Assembly (NCBI GenBank): GCA_024642335.1
Contig: JAHEBH010000002.1
Coordinates: forward strand, 70,647-116,656
Length of the DNA stretch: 46,010 bases
Reading direction: 5' to 3'
Source: Erythrobacter sp.
Lineage (GTDB): Bacteria; Pseudomonadota; Alphaproteobacteria; Sphingomonadales; Sphingomonadaceae
Shown here: in pieces, positions 28,280 through 36,413 of the stretch
Layout of the letters: the number at the start of each line of letters is the position of its first letter
Numbering within the stretch: position 1 is the first letter of the stretch
Notes under the pieces: generated by a model
What the model was told of the DNA's origin: nothing
Seen by the model: the letters and a program-made list of their open reading frames with translations, nothing else
Database searches by the model: none
Made by a program: the position numbers and the translations under genes

Positions 28280-29737
28280 TCAGCCTTCCCTGGCGCCGAA
28301 ATGCGCCACCAGGCGTGACAGTCCCACGGAGTTGGAACCCTTCACCAGCACGGCATCTCCGCCTGCCAACCCGTATTCCTCCAGCGCAGCAATTGCCTCA
28401 CCCGCATTTTCGCAATGCGCAAAGTGCAAGGGCTTGCCAAGCGTGCTGGCAAGCCCTTTCCCCAATTCGCGCGCAAGATCGACCATCTCCGGCCCAACCA
28501 GAACCGCATAATCGACATCGGCAGCAAGCAGCGGTTCGCTCAGCTGGGCGTGAAAGGCGGGAGCAAAATCGCCCAGTTCCTTCATCGCGCCCAGCACGGC
28601 GATGCGCCGCGTGGCGGGCGTGTGACCGAGTTGCGCCAGCGTTGCCCGCATGGATGCGGGGTTGGCATTATAGCTTTCGTCGATCATCAGCGCATGTCCG
28701 CCGGGGACCGGCACCCTCTGCCGGGCACCACGGCCCTTCAACCCGCCCATTTCGGCAAGGGCAAGGCCAGCCGCACCCATGTCTCCACCCGCCGCATGTA
28801 CCGCGGCCATGACGCAGAGCGAATTAGCTACCCAGTGTTCACCCGGTTCCGCCACATTGTAACACAGGCGATGGCCGCCCATCGCCGCCGTTACGAGCGA
28901 TCCGCCATTGGCGTCGGGAATGGCATCGAGCAGGCGCATGTCGGCATGGCCCGCCGTGCCGAAAGAAACCACTTTCGCTCCGGCTGCAATCGCCGCGGCG
29001 CGCAAGCGTTTGAAGTGGGGGCTGTCCGCAGGAATTACGGCCGTGCCGCCCTGCTCCAGGCCCTGGAAGATTTCCGCCTTGGCATCGGCAATTGCCTCTT
29101 CACTGCCCAGGTTTTCAATATGTGCAGGCGCGATGGTGGTGATCACCGCCACATGCGGCCGAACCTGTGCCGTCAAACTAGCGATTTCGCCAGCATGGTT
29201 CATGCCCATTTCAAACACGCCGAACTTGCTGCGAGAAGGCATGCGCGAAACGCTCAGCGGAACGCCCACATGGTTGTTGTAGGAGCGGATGGAGCGATGC
29301 GCCGAACCCCTGCTGGAGCGTTCGAGAGCTGTAAAGATGGCCTCCTTCACCCCTGTCTTCCCGACCGAGCCTGTTACACCGATGATGGTCGCAGAAGCAC
29401 GCATTCGAGCCACTTTTGCCAGGAGCTCAAGTGCTATTGAGGTATCGTTAACCAAGATATGCGGCTGCGAAATCGCCCTGTCGACCAGTGCAGCCCCCGC
29501 GCCATTGGCGAAGGCCTTGTCGATGAACCGGTGTCCGTCCATCGCCTCACCCTTGAGGGCCACGAACAGGTCCCCGCAGCGCACGTCGCGCGAGTCCATT
29601 TCCACGCCCGAGACCTGGAATGTACCCGCAGCAACGCCACCGGTAGCAGCGGCAATTTCGTCCGACGTCCAAAGCGCCAGACGCAGCCTGTCGGTCGCGG
29701 CTTTCGGCCAGCGCAAAATCTGTGCAACTGCATTCAT
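28280..29737 (-). CDS. murF: UDP-MurNAc-tripeptide--D-Ala-D-Ala ligase
   Basis: A 485-residue Mur ligase that adds the D-Ala-D-Ala dipeptide. [20 protein letters not shown] is the N-terminal MurE/F-type nucleotide-sugar domain. [20 protein letters not shown] is the P-loop and [14 protein letters not shown] a central motif. [17 protein letters not shown] marks the C-terminal domain. ATG 29737 (MNAVAQ) overlaps the murE stop by four bases, so the longer in-frame extension is rejected. Confidence 0.95.
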   Translation of the reverse strand: MNAVAQILRWPKAATDRLRLALWTSDEIAAATGGVAAGTFQVSGVEMDSRDVRCGDLFVALKGEAMDGHRFIDKAFANGAGAALVDRAISQPHILVNDTSIALELLAKVARMRASATIIGVTGSVGKTGVKEAIFTALERSSRGSAHRSIRSYNNHVGVPLSVSRMPSRSKFGVFEMGMNHAGEIASLTAQVRPHVAVITTIAPAHIENLGSEEAIADAKAEIFQGLEQGGTAVIPADSPHFKRLRAAAIAAGAKVVSFGTAGHADMRLLDAIPDANGGSLVTAAMGGHRLCYNVAEPGEHWVANSLCVMAAVHAAGGDMGAAGLALAEMGGLKGRGARQRVPVPGGHALMIDESYNANPASMRATLAQLGHTPATRRIAVLGAMKELGDFAPAFHAQLSEPLLAADVDYAVLVGPEMVDLARELGKGLASTLGKPLHFAHCENAGEAIAALEEYGLAGGDAVLVKGSNSVGLSRLVAHFGAREG

Positions 29738-31206
29738 TGCGGAACCGCTCCTGCAATTTCGGCGGCGCATTCGCGCGCAACCGTGACGTCATCGAATGGC
29801 AACACGCGCATGTCCGCGCCGCTGCCGATGATCTGCCCCTGTTCGTGCCCCTTGCCGGCGATAAGGACGATGTCCTGCGCACCTGCCTCTGCGATGGCGG
29901 CCGCGATGGCTGCTCGCCTGTCACCCATTTCGCGGGCACCTTTCGCGCCTCGCATCACCTCCGCACGGATGGCGGCAGGATCCTCCCCGCGCGGGTTGTC
30001 ATCGGTAACGATCGCCAGATCCGATCCTTCGACCGCGACCTGCCCCATCGGAACGCGCTTTCCCGTGTCGCGATCGCCGCCAGCGCCGAACACGGTAATG
30101 AGCCTGCCCGATACATGCGGGCGCAAGGCAGCGATGGCGGCTTCCAGCGCGTCGGGCGTGTGGGCGTAATCGACGTAGACCGGCGCTCCGCTGCGCGCGA
30201 TCACAGCGCGCTCCAGCCTTCCGCGCACCGGCTGCAGTCGTGCCACAGCGTCGAATACCTGCTGCGGCGCATCGCCCGAAACTAGCGCCAGACCCGCTGC
30301 CACAAGGGCATTGTTCACCTGATAGGCCCCGATCAGCGGCAAGCGAATGGCATAGGCCCGGCCATCGTGGATAAACTTGAGTTCCTGCCCCAATGCGCCG
30401 GGCTTGCGCGATATCAGGCGAATGCTCTCGCCCACCTCACCCACCGTGAACAGCTTCAATCCGCGCGATCTGGCGACCTCGATCGCCCGCGCGGACCAGG
30501 GATCGTCCGCCCAGATCACTGCCGTGCCATCCGCATCCACCACCTCGGTGAAGAGGCGCATCTTGGCAGCGAAATAGTCCTCCATATCGGCATGATAATC
30601 GAGGTGGTCGCGGCTGAGATTGGCGAAGGCGCCGGCCTTCACCGGCAGGCCTTCGTTGCGATATTGCGACAGGCCGTGGCTCGACGCCTCATAGGCGACA
30701 TGGGTCACGCCCTCACGCGCGAGGCCTGTCACGTTGGAAAGGAAGGTGACGATATCAGGCGTGGTCAGACCGGTGGAAATACTCTCGTCGGGCGTAGTGA
30801 CACCCAGAGTACCGATGGAAGCCGCCGAATGCCCGCACATGCGCCAGATCTGGCGCGTCATTTCGACCGTGGAGGTCTTGCCGTTGGTGCCGGTAACAGC
30901 GACCACGCATTCCGGAACTGGCTGGAAGAAGCGCGCGGCGAGGCGGGCAAAGGCCCGCCGAGGCAGGGCGTCCGCCAGGTGAACGGCGCCATCAACTTTG
31001 GCTTCGGGACGGGCGACCACGCCAATCGCGCCTGAGGCGACAGCAGCAGCGATAAAGTCCTCACCGTTGACCGCCGCACCCTGAAAGGCGCCGAAGATAT
31101 TGCCTGGAGCCACCTTGCGATGGTCGATGGCAAAGCCGGTCACGCGCTCATCGCCCGTCACTCCGGCATCGACACCCGCCAGCTCTGCCAGGTCGCGAAG
31201 CAGCAT
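29734..31206 (-). CDS. murE: UDP-MurNAc-L-alanyl-D-glutamate--2,6-diaminopimelate ligase
   Basis: A 490-residue Mur ligase that adds the third residue of the stem peptide. VVAVTGTNGKTSTVEMTRQI is the P-loop, AYEASSHGLSQYRN a central motif and VYVDYAHTPDALE the C-terminal opening. The DNPR motif in VTDDNPRGEDP is the meso-diaminopimelate-specific signature, so the organism should have meso-DAP peptidoglycan. The start ATG shares one base with the ftsI stop. Confidence 0.96.
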   Translation of the reverse strand: MLLRDLAELAGVDAGVTGDERVTGFAIDHRKVAPGNIFGAFQGAAVNGEDFIAAAVASGAIGVVARPEAKVDGAVHLADALPRRAFARLAARFFQPVPECVVAVTGTNGKTSTVEMTRQIWRMCGHSAASIGTLGVTTPDESISTGLTTPDIVTFLSNVTGLAREGVTHVAYEASSHGLSQYRNEGLPVKAGAFANLSRDHLDYHADMEDYFAAKMRLFTEVVDADGTAVIWADDPWSARAIEVARSRGLKLFTVGEVGESIRLISRKPGALGQELKFIHDGRAYAIRLPLIGAYQVNNALVAAGLALVSGDAPQQVFDAVARLQPVRGRLERAVIARSGAPVYVDYAHTPDALEAAIAALRPHVSGRLITVFGAGGDRDTGKRVPMGQVAVEGSDLAIVTDDNPRGEDPAAIRAEVMRGAKGAREMGDRRAAIAAAIAEAGAQDIVLIAGKGHEQGQIIGSGADMRVLPFDDVTVARECAAEIAGAVPQ

Positions 31207-32972
31207 CAGTGTTCCGCCTCCCCGCCGCCGCCGACGAGATACTGCAGCTCGGTCAGGTCGATGTCGCGGCTTTCGTCCGGCAATATACCCAGTTGCGGGC
31301 CGATGCGCGGGATCAGGCGCCCGACTATCGGCGCTGCATTCCAGGCAGCGGTGCGCTGGTATGAACTGGCGACCGTGCCCTGCGGTTCATCGAGCATGGC
31401 GATCACCACATAGCGCGGCCGGTCCATCGGAAAAGCAGCGGCAAAGGTGGAGACCACTGTCGACCGGCGATAACCACCCCGCCCCGGCTTTTCGGCAGAC
31501 CCGGTCTTGCCGCCTATACGGAATCCGGGAGCATTGGCGTTTCGGCCCGTGCCATAGACGGCAATCATGCGCAGCAGCTGGTTCATGCGCGCGCTGGTGC
31601 TGGCCTTGAACACGCGGCGGCCGCGAGGCGCATCGCCTGGCTCAAGCTTCTGCAATGTCGCCGGGCGCCATGTCCCGCCATTGACCATCGCGGCATAGGC
31701 GCTGGCAAGGTGCAGCGGCGTTACCGCGAGGCTGTGACCGAAGCCAACCGTCATTCCCGTGACGCGCGCCCACTTGTCGCCAGGCCAGATCGGCATGCCG
31801 CGGCCCGGCAGTTCGATATAGGGGCGCTCGTTCATTCCGAGTTCGACCATGTACTGGCGCAGTCTCTGGGGACCGAGTTCATCGGCAATCTGCGCTGTCA
31901 CGATGTTGGAGGAATGGATCAGCGATTGCGGAGCATTCAGGGTTGCACCGATTACGTGGCTGTCACGTATCTGGTGTCCGCCAATCTGCACCGGCCTGCT
32001 GGCCTGATAGCGCCGGGAAAGGTCGGTGATCGAACCGGCATCGATCGCCGCAGCAACCGTCAAGGGCTTGAAGACCGAACCGAGCTCGAAAACCTGGTTG
32101 GTAGCCCGGTTGAAAGCGGCAGGCATGACACCCTGCACAGCCCGCTCCTCCGAAACGGTCAGGTCGGAAGCAACAACCTGGTTGGGATCGAACTCGGGCA
32201 AGGACGCCATGGCGAGCACTTCGCCGGTGTCGACATCCAGCACGATCCCGGCGGCACCGACGGCATCGACCGAAAGCATTCCGGCGCGCAGCTCATCCTC
32301 CAGCGCGCCCTGCACACGCACATCGATGGAAAGTGCGGCAGGTTTACCACGATTGGCAGGATCGCGCAGACGATCGTCGAGCACCTGTTCCATGCCGAGC
32401 GATCCGTGCCCGTCCTTGACGAAGCCCAGCACATGCGCAGCAAGCGATCCTTGCGGATAGTGGCGGTCGGTCTCGCGCGGCAGCTCCAATGCCAGCTCGC
32501 CGATTTCCATCACGCGGTTGGCATCTTCCGGCAGTACCCGACGGCGAAGATAGATCGCACGTCCGGAGCGCAGCTTTTCAGCGGTCTCCGTCACATCGAG
32601 GTCGGAGAAGATCGCATGTAGTGCGCGCGCAACCTCTTCGGGCGATTTCACCAGGGGTGAGCCACCATCATCCATGGCATCGGGATTGAACCAGAGAGCA
32701 TAGGCAGGAAACGCCCGCGCCAGGGGAACGCCGTTTCGATCCGTAATTTCACCGCGCGGCGGCAGGAGCGCATCGGCCATGCTCGTTTCGCTATGTGCAG
32801 GCTGGATCACACCCAGCCAGCTGATACGCATGAGCGCTGCGAGAGCCACGAGAAGGAAGCCAAGACCGATCAGCAGCACACGGAAACGCGCCATCAGCAG
32901 CGACCGCCGGCGGTAATCGACAAGACGTATACGCCCGGTGCCGATCGGCCTCGGTGCGGCCAGGGTTGTCAC
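31206..32972 (-). CDS. ftsI: Septal peptidoglycan transpeptidase FtsI (PBP3)
   Basis: A 588-residue class B penicillin-binding protein that cross-links septal peptidoglycan. A short basic tail precedes one membrane helix (about 30-50). A pedestal domain with DRNGVPLARAFPAY follows. The transpeptidase domain has the three catalytic motifs: SVFK (ELGSVFKPLT), SSN (IHSSNIVTAQ) and KTGSAEKP. The start is GTG 32972, overlapping the ftsL-like stop by four bases. Confidence 0.95.
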   Translation of the reverse strand: MTTLAAPRPIGTGRIRLVDYRRRSLLMARFRVLLIGLGFLLVALAALMRISWLGVIQPAHSETSMADALLPPRGEITDRNGVPLARAFPAYALWFNPDAMDDGGSPLVKSPEEVARALHAIFSDLDVTETAEKLRSGRAIYLRRRVLPEDANRVMEIGELALELPRETDRHYPQGSLAAHVLGFVKDGHGSLGMEQVLDDRLRDPANRGKPAALSIDVRVQGALEDELRAGMLSVDAVGAAGIVLDVDTGEVLAMASLPEFDPNQVVASDLTVSEERAVQGVMPAAFNRATNQVFELGSVFKPLTVAAAIDAGSITDLSRRYQASRPVQIGGHQIRDSHVIGATLNAPQSLIHSSNIVTAQIADELGPQRLRQYMVELGMNERPYIELPGRGMPIWPGDKWARVTGMTVGFGHSLAVTPLHLASAYAAMVNGGTWRPATLQKLEPGDAPRGRRVFKASTSARMNQLLRMIAVYGTGRNANAPGFRIGGKTGSAEKPGRGGYRRSTVVSTFAAAFPMDRPRYVVIAMLDEPQGTVASSYQRTAAWNAAPIVGRLIPRIGPQLGILPDESRDIDLTELQYLVGGGGEAEH

Positions 32973-33523
32973 TGCCCGGAGCCTCCCAGCGCAACACGCA
33001 CCATCGATGACCCGCCGGAGGATGCCGATGCATTCAGCGGCACACGCGCAGATGCGGCCAACCCAAGGACAAGGCCGGAAGCGCTGGCCCGCTCCTCACG
33101 TACCGGCTCGAGCAGCGCAACGTCGATCGGTTCACCGGTAATCGGGGATACCAGCCGGGGAAGCTGTTCGACCCCATCCTCTGAATCGAGGGACGCAAAT
33201 TGCAGCTCCTCCGGCGCAGCCACATGGCGCGGACTGCCGAACTGCGCCAGCTGGCGCTCGTTGCCGATGAATTGCGATGCCTCGGGCGCCTTGTACCCGA
33301 AGTCCACCCTGTTCCAAGCAGCAAGCTGGACCTGGTTGGAGCGGGTAAGGAACTCTGTCTCCAGCAGCATGTTCTGTTCTTCAAGGCTCACGATCACGCG
33401 CTCTGCCTTGGTCACTTCGCTCGAGAGCGACCACACCTGGAAATGCAGCACGCCATAAAGCGCTGTGCAGATCGTCATCAGGGCGAACCAGCCGATACGG
33501 TGGATGCGTGCTTGCGGGGTCAT
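32969..33523 (-). CDS. ftsL: FtsL-like division protein with long C-terminal extension
   Basis: A 184-residue bitopic protein in the ftsL position between rsmH and ftsI. It has a short cytoplasmic N-terminus, a membrane helix (about 11-33) and a coiled-coil-like stretch ([20 protein letters not shown], about 32-52). The [11 protein letters not shown] segment resembles the conserved end of FtsL proteins. About 110 further residues, low-complexity and Ala/Ser/Gly-rich, follow, whereas ordinary FtsL is near 90-120 residues. Identification rests on position and topology more than on sequence motifs. It overlaps both neighbours by four bases. Confidence 0.75.
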   Translation of the reverse strand: MTPQARIHRIGWFALMTICTALYGVLHFQVWSLSSEVTKAERVIVSLEEQNMLLETEFLTRSNQVQLAAWNRVDFGYKAPEASQFIGNERQLAQFGSPRHVAAPEELQFASLDSEDGVEQLPRLVSPITGEPIDVALLEPVREERASASGLVLGLAASARVPLNASASSGGSSMVRVALGGSGQ

Positions 33524-34485
33524 GCAGCCTCCCTTGCAGGTGCGGATGTGCGAATGGCCGCGCGCAGGGTGGCGGAACGCGCGCGGGGGTTGCGCTCGGT
33601 CTCTTCGCGCGAGGGGCGGATCGCCTTGGAAAGCGATGCGAAGCGGGCCGGTTCGGCATTGGCGGCCAGGGGAAGATGGCGCGATGCACGCGGATTGGCA
33701 TTGGCCGCATCGCGCAGGAATTGCTTGACGATCCTGTCCTCCAGGCTGTGGAAGCTGACCACCGCCAGCCGACCGCCATCGCGAAGGAGCTGTTCGGATG
33801 CGGCGAGGGCCTGCGCCAATTCGTCCAGCTCGCCGTTCACATGGATACGGATAGCCTGAAAGCTGCGTGTGGCGGGATCCTTGGGCGCGCCGGCACGATA
33901 GCCCAGCGCCTTGCGCACGACTTCTGCCAGTTCGCCAGTGGTGGTGAGCGGGCGGGCAGCGACGATGGCGCGGGCCACGCGGCGCGACTGGCGTTCCTCG
34001 CCGTAATTGTAGAGTACATCGGCGATCTCGCGCTCGTCCGCCTCGTTGACGAAGTCAGCGGCATTGGGGCGCTGGCGATCCATGCGCATGTCGAGCGGGC
34101 CATCGGCGGAAAATGCAAAGCCGCGCTCGGCCTGGTCAAGCTGCATGGAGGAAACGCCGATATCCATGGCGATACCGTCAACCTGCGCGATGCCTGCTTC
34201 GGCCATTGCCTCGACCATTTCGGAAAAGCGGCGAGGATGGAGCACGAGCCGCGGCGGCTCTTCGCGCGTTTCGGGCCAGCTGCTGCCTGCCGCAATCGCA
34301 TCGGGATCGCGATCGAAGGCATGAACCGTTGCACCGGCATCGAGGAAAGCACGCGTATATCCGCCCGCGCCGAAAGTGGCGTCGATGATCACATCGCCGG
34401 GCTGGATGGTCAGTGCATCGAGCACTTCATGGAGGAGGACGGGAATATGCGGGGCCCGATCATCCTGAGCTTGTCGAAGGGTCAC
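33520..34485 (-). CDS. rsmH: 16S rRNA (cytosine(1402)-N4)-methyltransferase
   Basis: A 321-residue SAM-dependent methyltransferase (MraW) acting on C1402 of 16S r[18 protein letters not shown] at the start, [17 protein letters not shown] (SAM motif I) and [20 protein letters not shown] are diagnostic. Further family motifs are FNYGEER-like [17 protein letters not shown] and [15 protein letters not shown]. The GTG at 34485 overlaps the mraZ stop (GTGA). The first residues [10 protein letters not shown] are encoded by a dispersed repeat (34461-34483), so the N-terminal extension is a repeat-derived addition. Confidence 0.95.
   Translation of the reverse strand: MTLRQAQDDRAPHIPVLLHEVLDALTIQPGDVIIDATFGAGGYTRAFLDAGATVHAFDRDPDAIAAGSSWPETREEPPRLVLHPRRFSEMVEAMAEAGIAQVDGIAMDIGVSSMQLDQAERGFAFSADGPLDMRMDRQRPNAADFVNEADEREIADVLYNYGEERQSRRVARAIVAARPLTTTGELAEVVRKALGYRAGAPKDPATRSFQAIRIHVNGELDELAQALAASEQLLRDGGRLAVVSFHSLEDRIVKQFLRDAANANPRASRHLPLAANAEPARFASLSKAIRPSREETERNPRARSATLRAAIRTSAPAREAA
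34461..34483. repeat. Short dispersed repeat of the CCTTCGACAAGCTC type, copy 2, inside rsmH
   Basis: Read on the minus strand, GACCCTTCGACAAGCTCAGG shares its core with copy 1 at 11018-11040. It spans the mraZ-rsmH junction, encoding the N-terminal TLRQAQDD of RsmH and part of the mraZ stop overlap. Confidence 0.7.
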
Positions 34486-34979
34486 TTGCCCTTCCCCTTG
34501 GCGGTGGCTGTCGCCATCTCCTGCTTGCAATAGGCCTGGAGCTGGGAAAACTCCGGCCCCTGCTTGAGCAGGACCAGGGGGTTCCAGATCGTGATGATCT
34601 GGCCGACACCGTGAAAATAGAGCGCGTTATCGATTCCCCCCAGCTCGGACAGGGTGGAAGGAAGGACAAAACGCCCGCTGGCATCGAAGCTGATCGGGGT
34701 GAAGGTCCAGAGCGTGGCGGACTTCATGTCGCGGTCGAAAGCCTCGCCGCGACGAATGGCCTTTTCTTCCAGATCGTCCAGCTGGTCTTCGAAAGTATCG
34801 ACGCGGTCCGTGCCGAAGCCCGTCAGGCAGGGCCAGCGGTCATGCTGGCCCACACAGAGCACACGCTCGCCACTGGCGTCGGCCAGAGGATTGCGGAGTT
34901 TGGGAGGCAGGACGAAGCGATCCTTTTCGCCGCGAAGCGAAAAGCCCTGACCGCTATATCCTGTTGCCCTCTGCGCCAC
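34482..34979 (-). CDS. mraZ: Transcriptional regulator MraZ (start uncertain)
   Basis: MraZ is a SpoVT/AbrB-fold DNA-binding protein that represses the dcw cluster by binding repeats in its own promoter. Two MraZ half domains are visible: [19 protein letters not shown] and [18 protein letters not shown], each with the DxxGR/KDRF-like DNA-binding loop. The second is followed by [16 protein letters not shown]. The start is unclear. GTG 34979 gives 165 residues beginning [15 protein letters not shown]. In-frame GTG 35051 would add 24 residues and has no good SD. The best SD-ATG pair (35023-35027 and ATG 35014) is out of frame. Confidence 0.85.
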   Translation of the reverse strand: MAQRATGYSGQGFSLRGEKDRFVLPPKLRNPLADASGERVLCVGQHDRWPCLTGFGTDRVDTFEDQLDDLEEKAIRRGEAFDRDMKSATLWTFTPISFDASGRFVLPSTLSELGGIDNALYFHGVGQIITIWNPLVLLKQGPEFSQLQAYCKQEMATATAKGKGK

Positions 34980-35069
34980 GTCCCCTGTTCCCGCATGTAA
35001 TTCCCGAACCCCATCGGGCAAACCTCCGGCTATCGCACCGCGCAGGAGCACGGCCCGTCCATCCGTCGA

Positions 35070-35074
35070 GAATC
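35070..35074. promoter_or_regulatory. GANTC site in the mraZ leader
   Basis: GAATC is a CcrM recognition site, between the GGG boxes and mraZ. The match is short; it is noted because the ftsZ gap also holds one. Confidence 0.3.
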
Positions 35075-35116
35075 AGGATGCAACGCGGGAAACTTGTCCG
35101 ATGAGGATGGTGTAAC

Positions 35117-35166
35117 GCGGGTTAGAGCGGGATGGAAGGGGAAATTACGGGAATTTTGGGGAATGG
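35117..35166. promoter_or_regulatory. mraZ: MraZ operator: five GGG boxes at exact 10-bp spacing
   Basis: On the plus strand GGG stands at 35119, 35129, 35139, 35149 and 35159, each as (C/G)GGG(A/T) with seven variable bases between. MraZ proteins bind direct TGGGN-type repeats with 10-bp period upstream of mraZ. The repeats are on the strand opposite to mraZ transcription, about 70-190 bp ahead of its possible starts. Confidence 0.75.
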
Positions 35167-35178
35167 CCCGCAAATCCC

Positions 35179-35187
35179 TGTGAATAA
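35179..35187 (-). promoter_or_regulatory. DnaA-box consensus upstream of mraZ
   Basis: On the minus strand TTATTCACA fits the DnaA consensus TTWTNCACA exactly. It lies between the upstream gene's stop (35195) and the MraZ boxes. Confidence 0.45.
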
Positions 35188-35194
35188 GTGCAAT

Positions 35195-36043
35195 TTATGG
35201 AGAGCCATGTTGGTGGTCGCCCATCGCCTGCAATGAGGAATCTGGAGGATTTCCGTGGGTTTGAGAGGTATGGTCCTGGCTTGCGGCCGGATTTCCCGCA
35301 TTTTCCCCGAAATCGGTGAAGATATGCGCAGTCAGCACGTGAAGAGCTTCTGTCGCTTGCGGATGGGGGCCGTCGATATCCAATATTGCGGCATCGGCGA
35401 TAATCAGCACCTCGCCAACACCCAGGACGCAATGGGCTATGATGCCGCTTGCAGAAACCGTGCATTCGAACCGGCCATCAGCGGGAACGAGGTTCCCGGG
35501 CAGATTGACGGGCATTGGCACGGCGAAGTGATCGACCAGGACAAGGCCGGGCTGTTGGCTGTCATCGACTTGCAGTTCCAGCCCCCAATGCGACAAAATC
35601 GGTGAAAGCAGCGCAACATCCTGCGGCCGCCGCCGGTCGCCTACCGAAAAACGTGAGTGACCCGTCATCGCAGGGTCAGCAAAAAGAAGCAGCTTCCCGC
35701 CGGCTCGCACCCAATTGTCCAGTGCCATATTCTCTTCCGCCGCCAGGCCGCGTGGCTGCGCCATCAGCAGGAGAGACTGCGCTTCGAGCCGCTCCGCGCT
35801 AAGGAAGTCGATCGGCACTAGCTCGAAGCTGTGCTCCAGCTCGGCACGCGCCCAATGCGCGTGCGCTCCGCCATTGATGTGGTCGCCCATTGCATCACCC
35901 TCCCCCCAATAGATCGGGATGGTACCCATCAAGGCGAGCGACGCACGCGCCGGAACATCCTCCGCGTATGTCGCGCCGGATTGCAGGGCTGCAATTGCCG
36001 CCAGGCAGGCGAGGCTAGTTCGCACCTTCGGGCGTTTGGACAT
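35195..36043 (-). CDS. Exported GldG/DUF4350-like protein
   Basis: A 282-residue protein with an N-terminal Sec signal peptide (SLACLAAIAALQSGATYA, cleavage near 27). The body resembles the GldG/DUF4350 fold, a class-I glutamine-amidotransferase-like domain without catalytic residues. Recognisable parts are HSFELVPIDFLSAERLEAQSLLL, ENMALDNWVRAGGKLLLFADP and a late GEVLIIADAAILD. The C-terminal 35 residues are His/Ser/Asn-rich and unstructured. ATG 36043 lies inside the upstream gene (29-bp overlap). Its role is unknown. It is the last gene before the mraZ promoter. Confidence 0.7.
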   Translation of the reverse strand: MSKRPKVRTSLACLAAIAALQSGATYAEDVPARASLALMGTIPIYWGEGDAMGDHINGGAHAHWARAELEHSFELVPIDFLSAERLEAQSLLLMAQPRGLAAEENMALDNWVRAGGKLLLFADPAMTGHSRFSVGDRRRPQDVALLSPILSHWGLELQVDDSQQPGLVLVDHFAVPMPVNLPGNLVPADGRFECTVSASGIIAHCVLGVGEVLIIADAAILDIDGPHPQATEALHVLTAHIFTDFGENAGNPAASQDHTSQTHGNPPDSSLQAMGDHQHGSP

Positions 36044-36389
36044 TGCTGTTTCCGGACTGGGCAGACGGTTGCGGCTGTGCGGGAGCAGCAGCCCCATCAA
36101 CCGGCAGGTTGGGAACCACGCCCGCCTCTACCAATGGATCGCGCGGCGGCGGGGGTGGCAGGTCCTCGTTAGTGACCGGCGGCATATCCTCTGCCACGCC
36201 TGTCCGGTTCTCTTCTGCACTCGATATGATGATATCCGCCAGGGCCACCAGCACTACCATGGTGGCAAGCCCGAATATGCCAATCTGAAGCCTTTGCACG
36301 CGCTGGCGGCGCGTCCCCAGCAGCGGAAAGCTTTCCGCTTCGCTGTCGCTTCGCGCCACGTGCAGGAGTTCTCTGGGATCAAGAGCCAT
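36015..36389 (-). CDS. Small single-pass membrane protein, unknown function
   Basis: A 124-residue protein with an Arg-rich cytoplasmic N-terminus (1-34), one membrane helix at about 36-57 (IGIFGLATMVVLVALADIII) and a periplasmic tail. The tail is proline-rich (DLPPPPPRDPLVEAG) and ends in a Pro/Gln/Ser/Asn-rich stretch. I do not recognise a family. It overlaps the GldG-like gene by 29 bp, so the two are probably one transcript and may act together at the membrane. Confidence 0.7.
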   Translation of the reverse strand: MALDPRELLHVARSDSEAESFPLLGTRRQRVQRLQIGIFGLATMVVLVALADIIISSAEENRTGVAEDMPPVTNEDLPPPPPRDPLVEAGVVPNLPVDGAAAPAQPQPSAQSGNSNVQTPEGAN

Positions 36390-36413
36390 GACTGTGATCC
36401 TAGCTTGCCAAGA

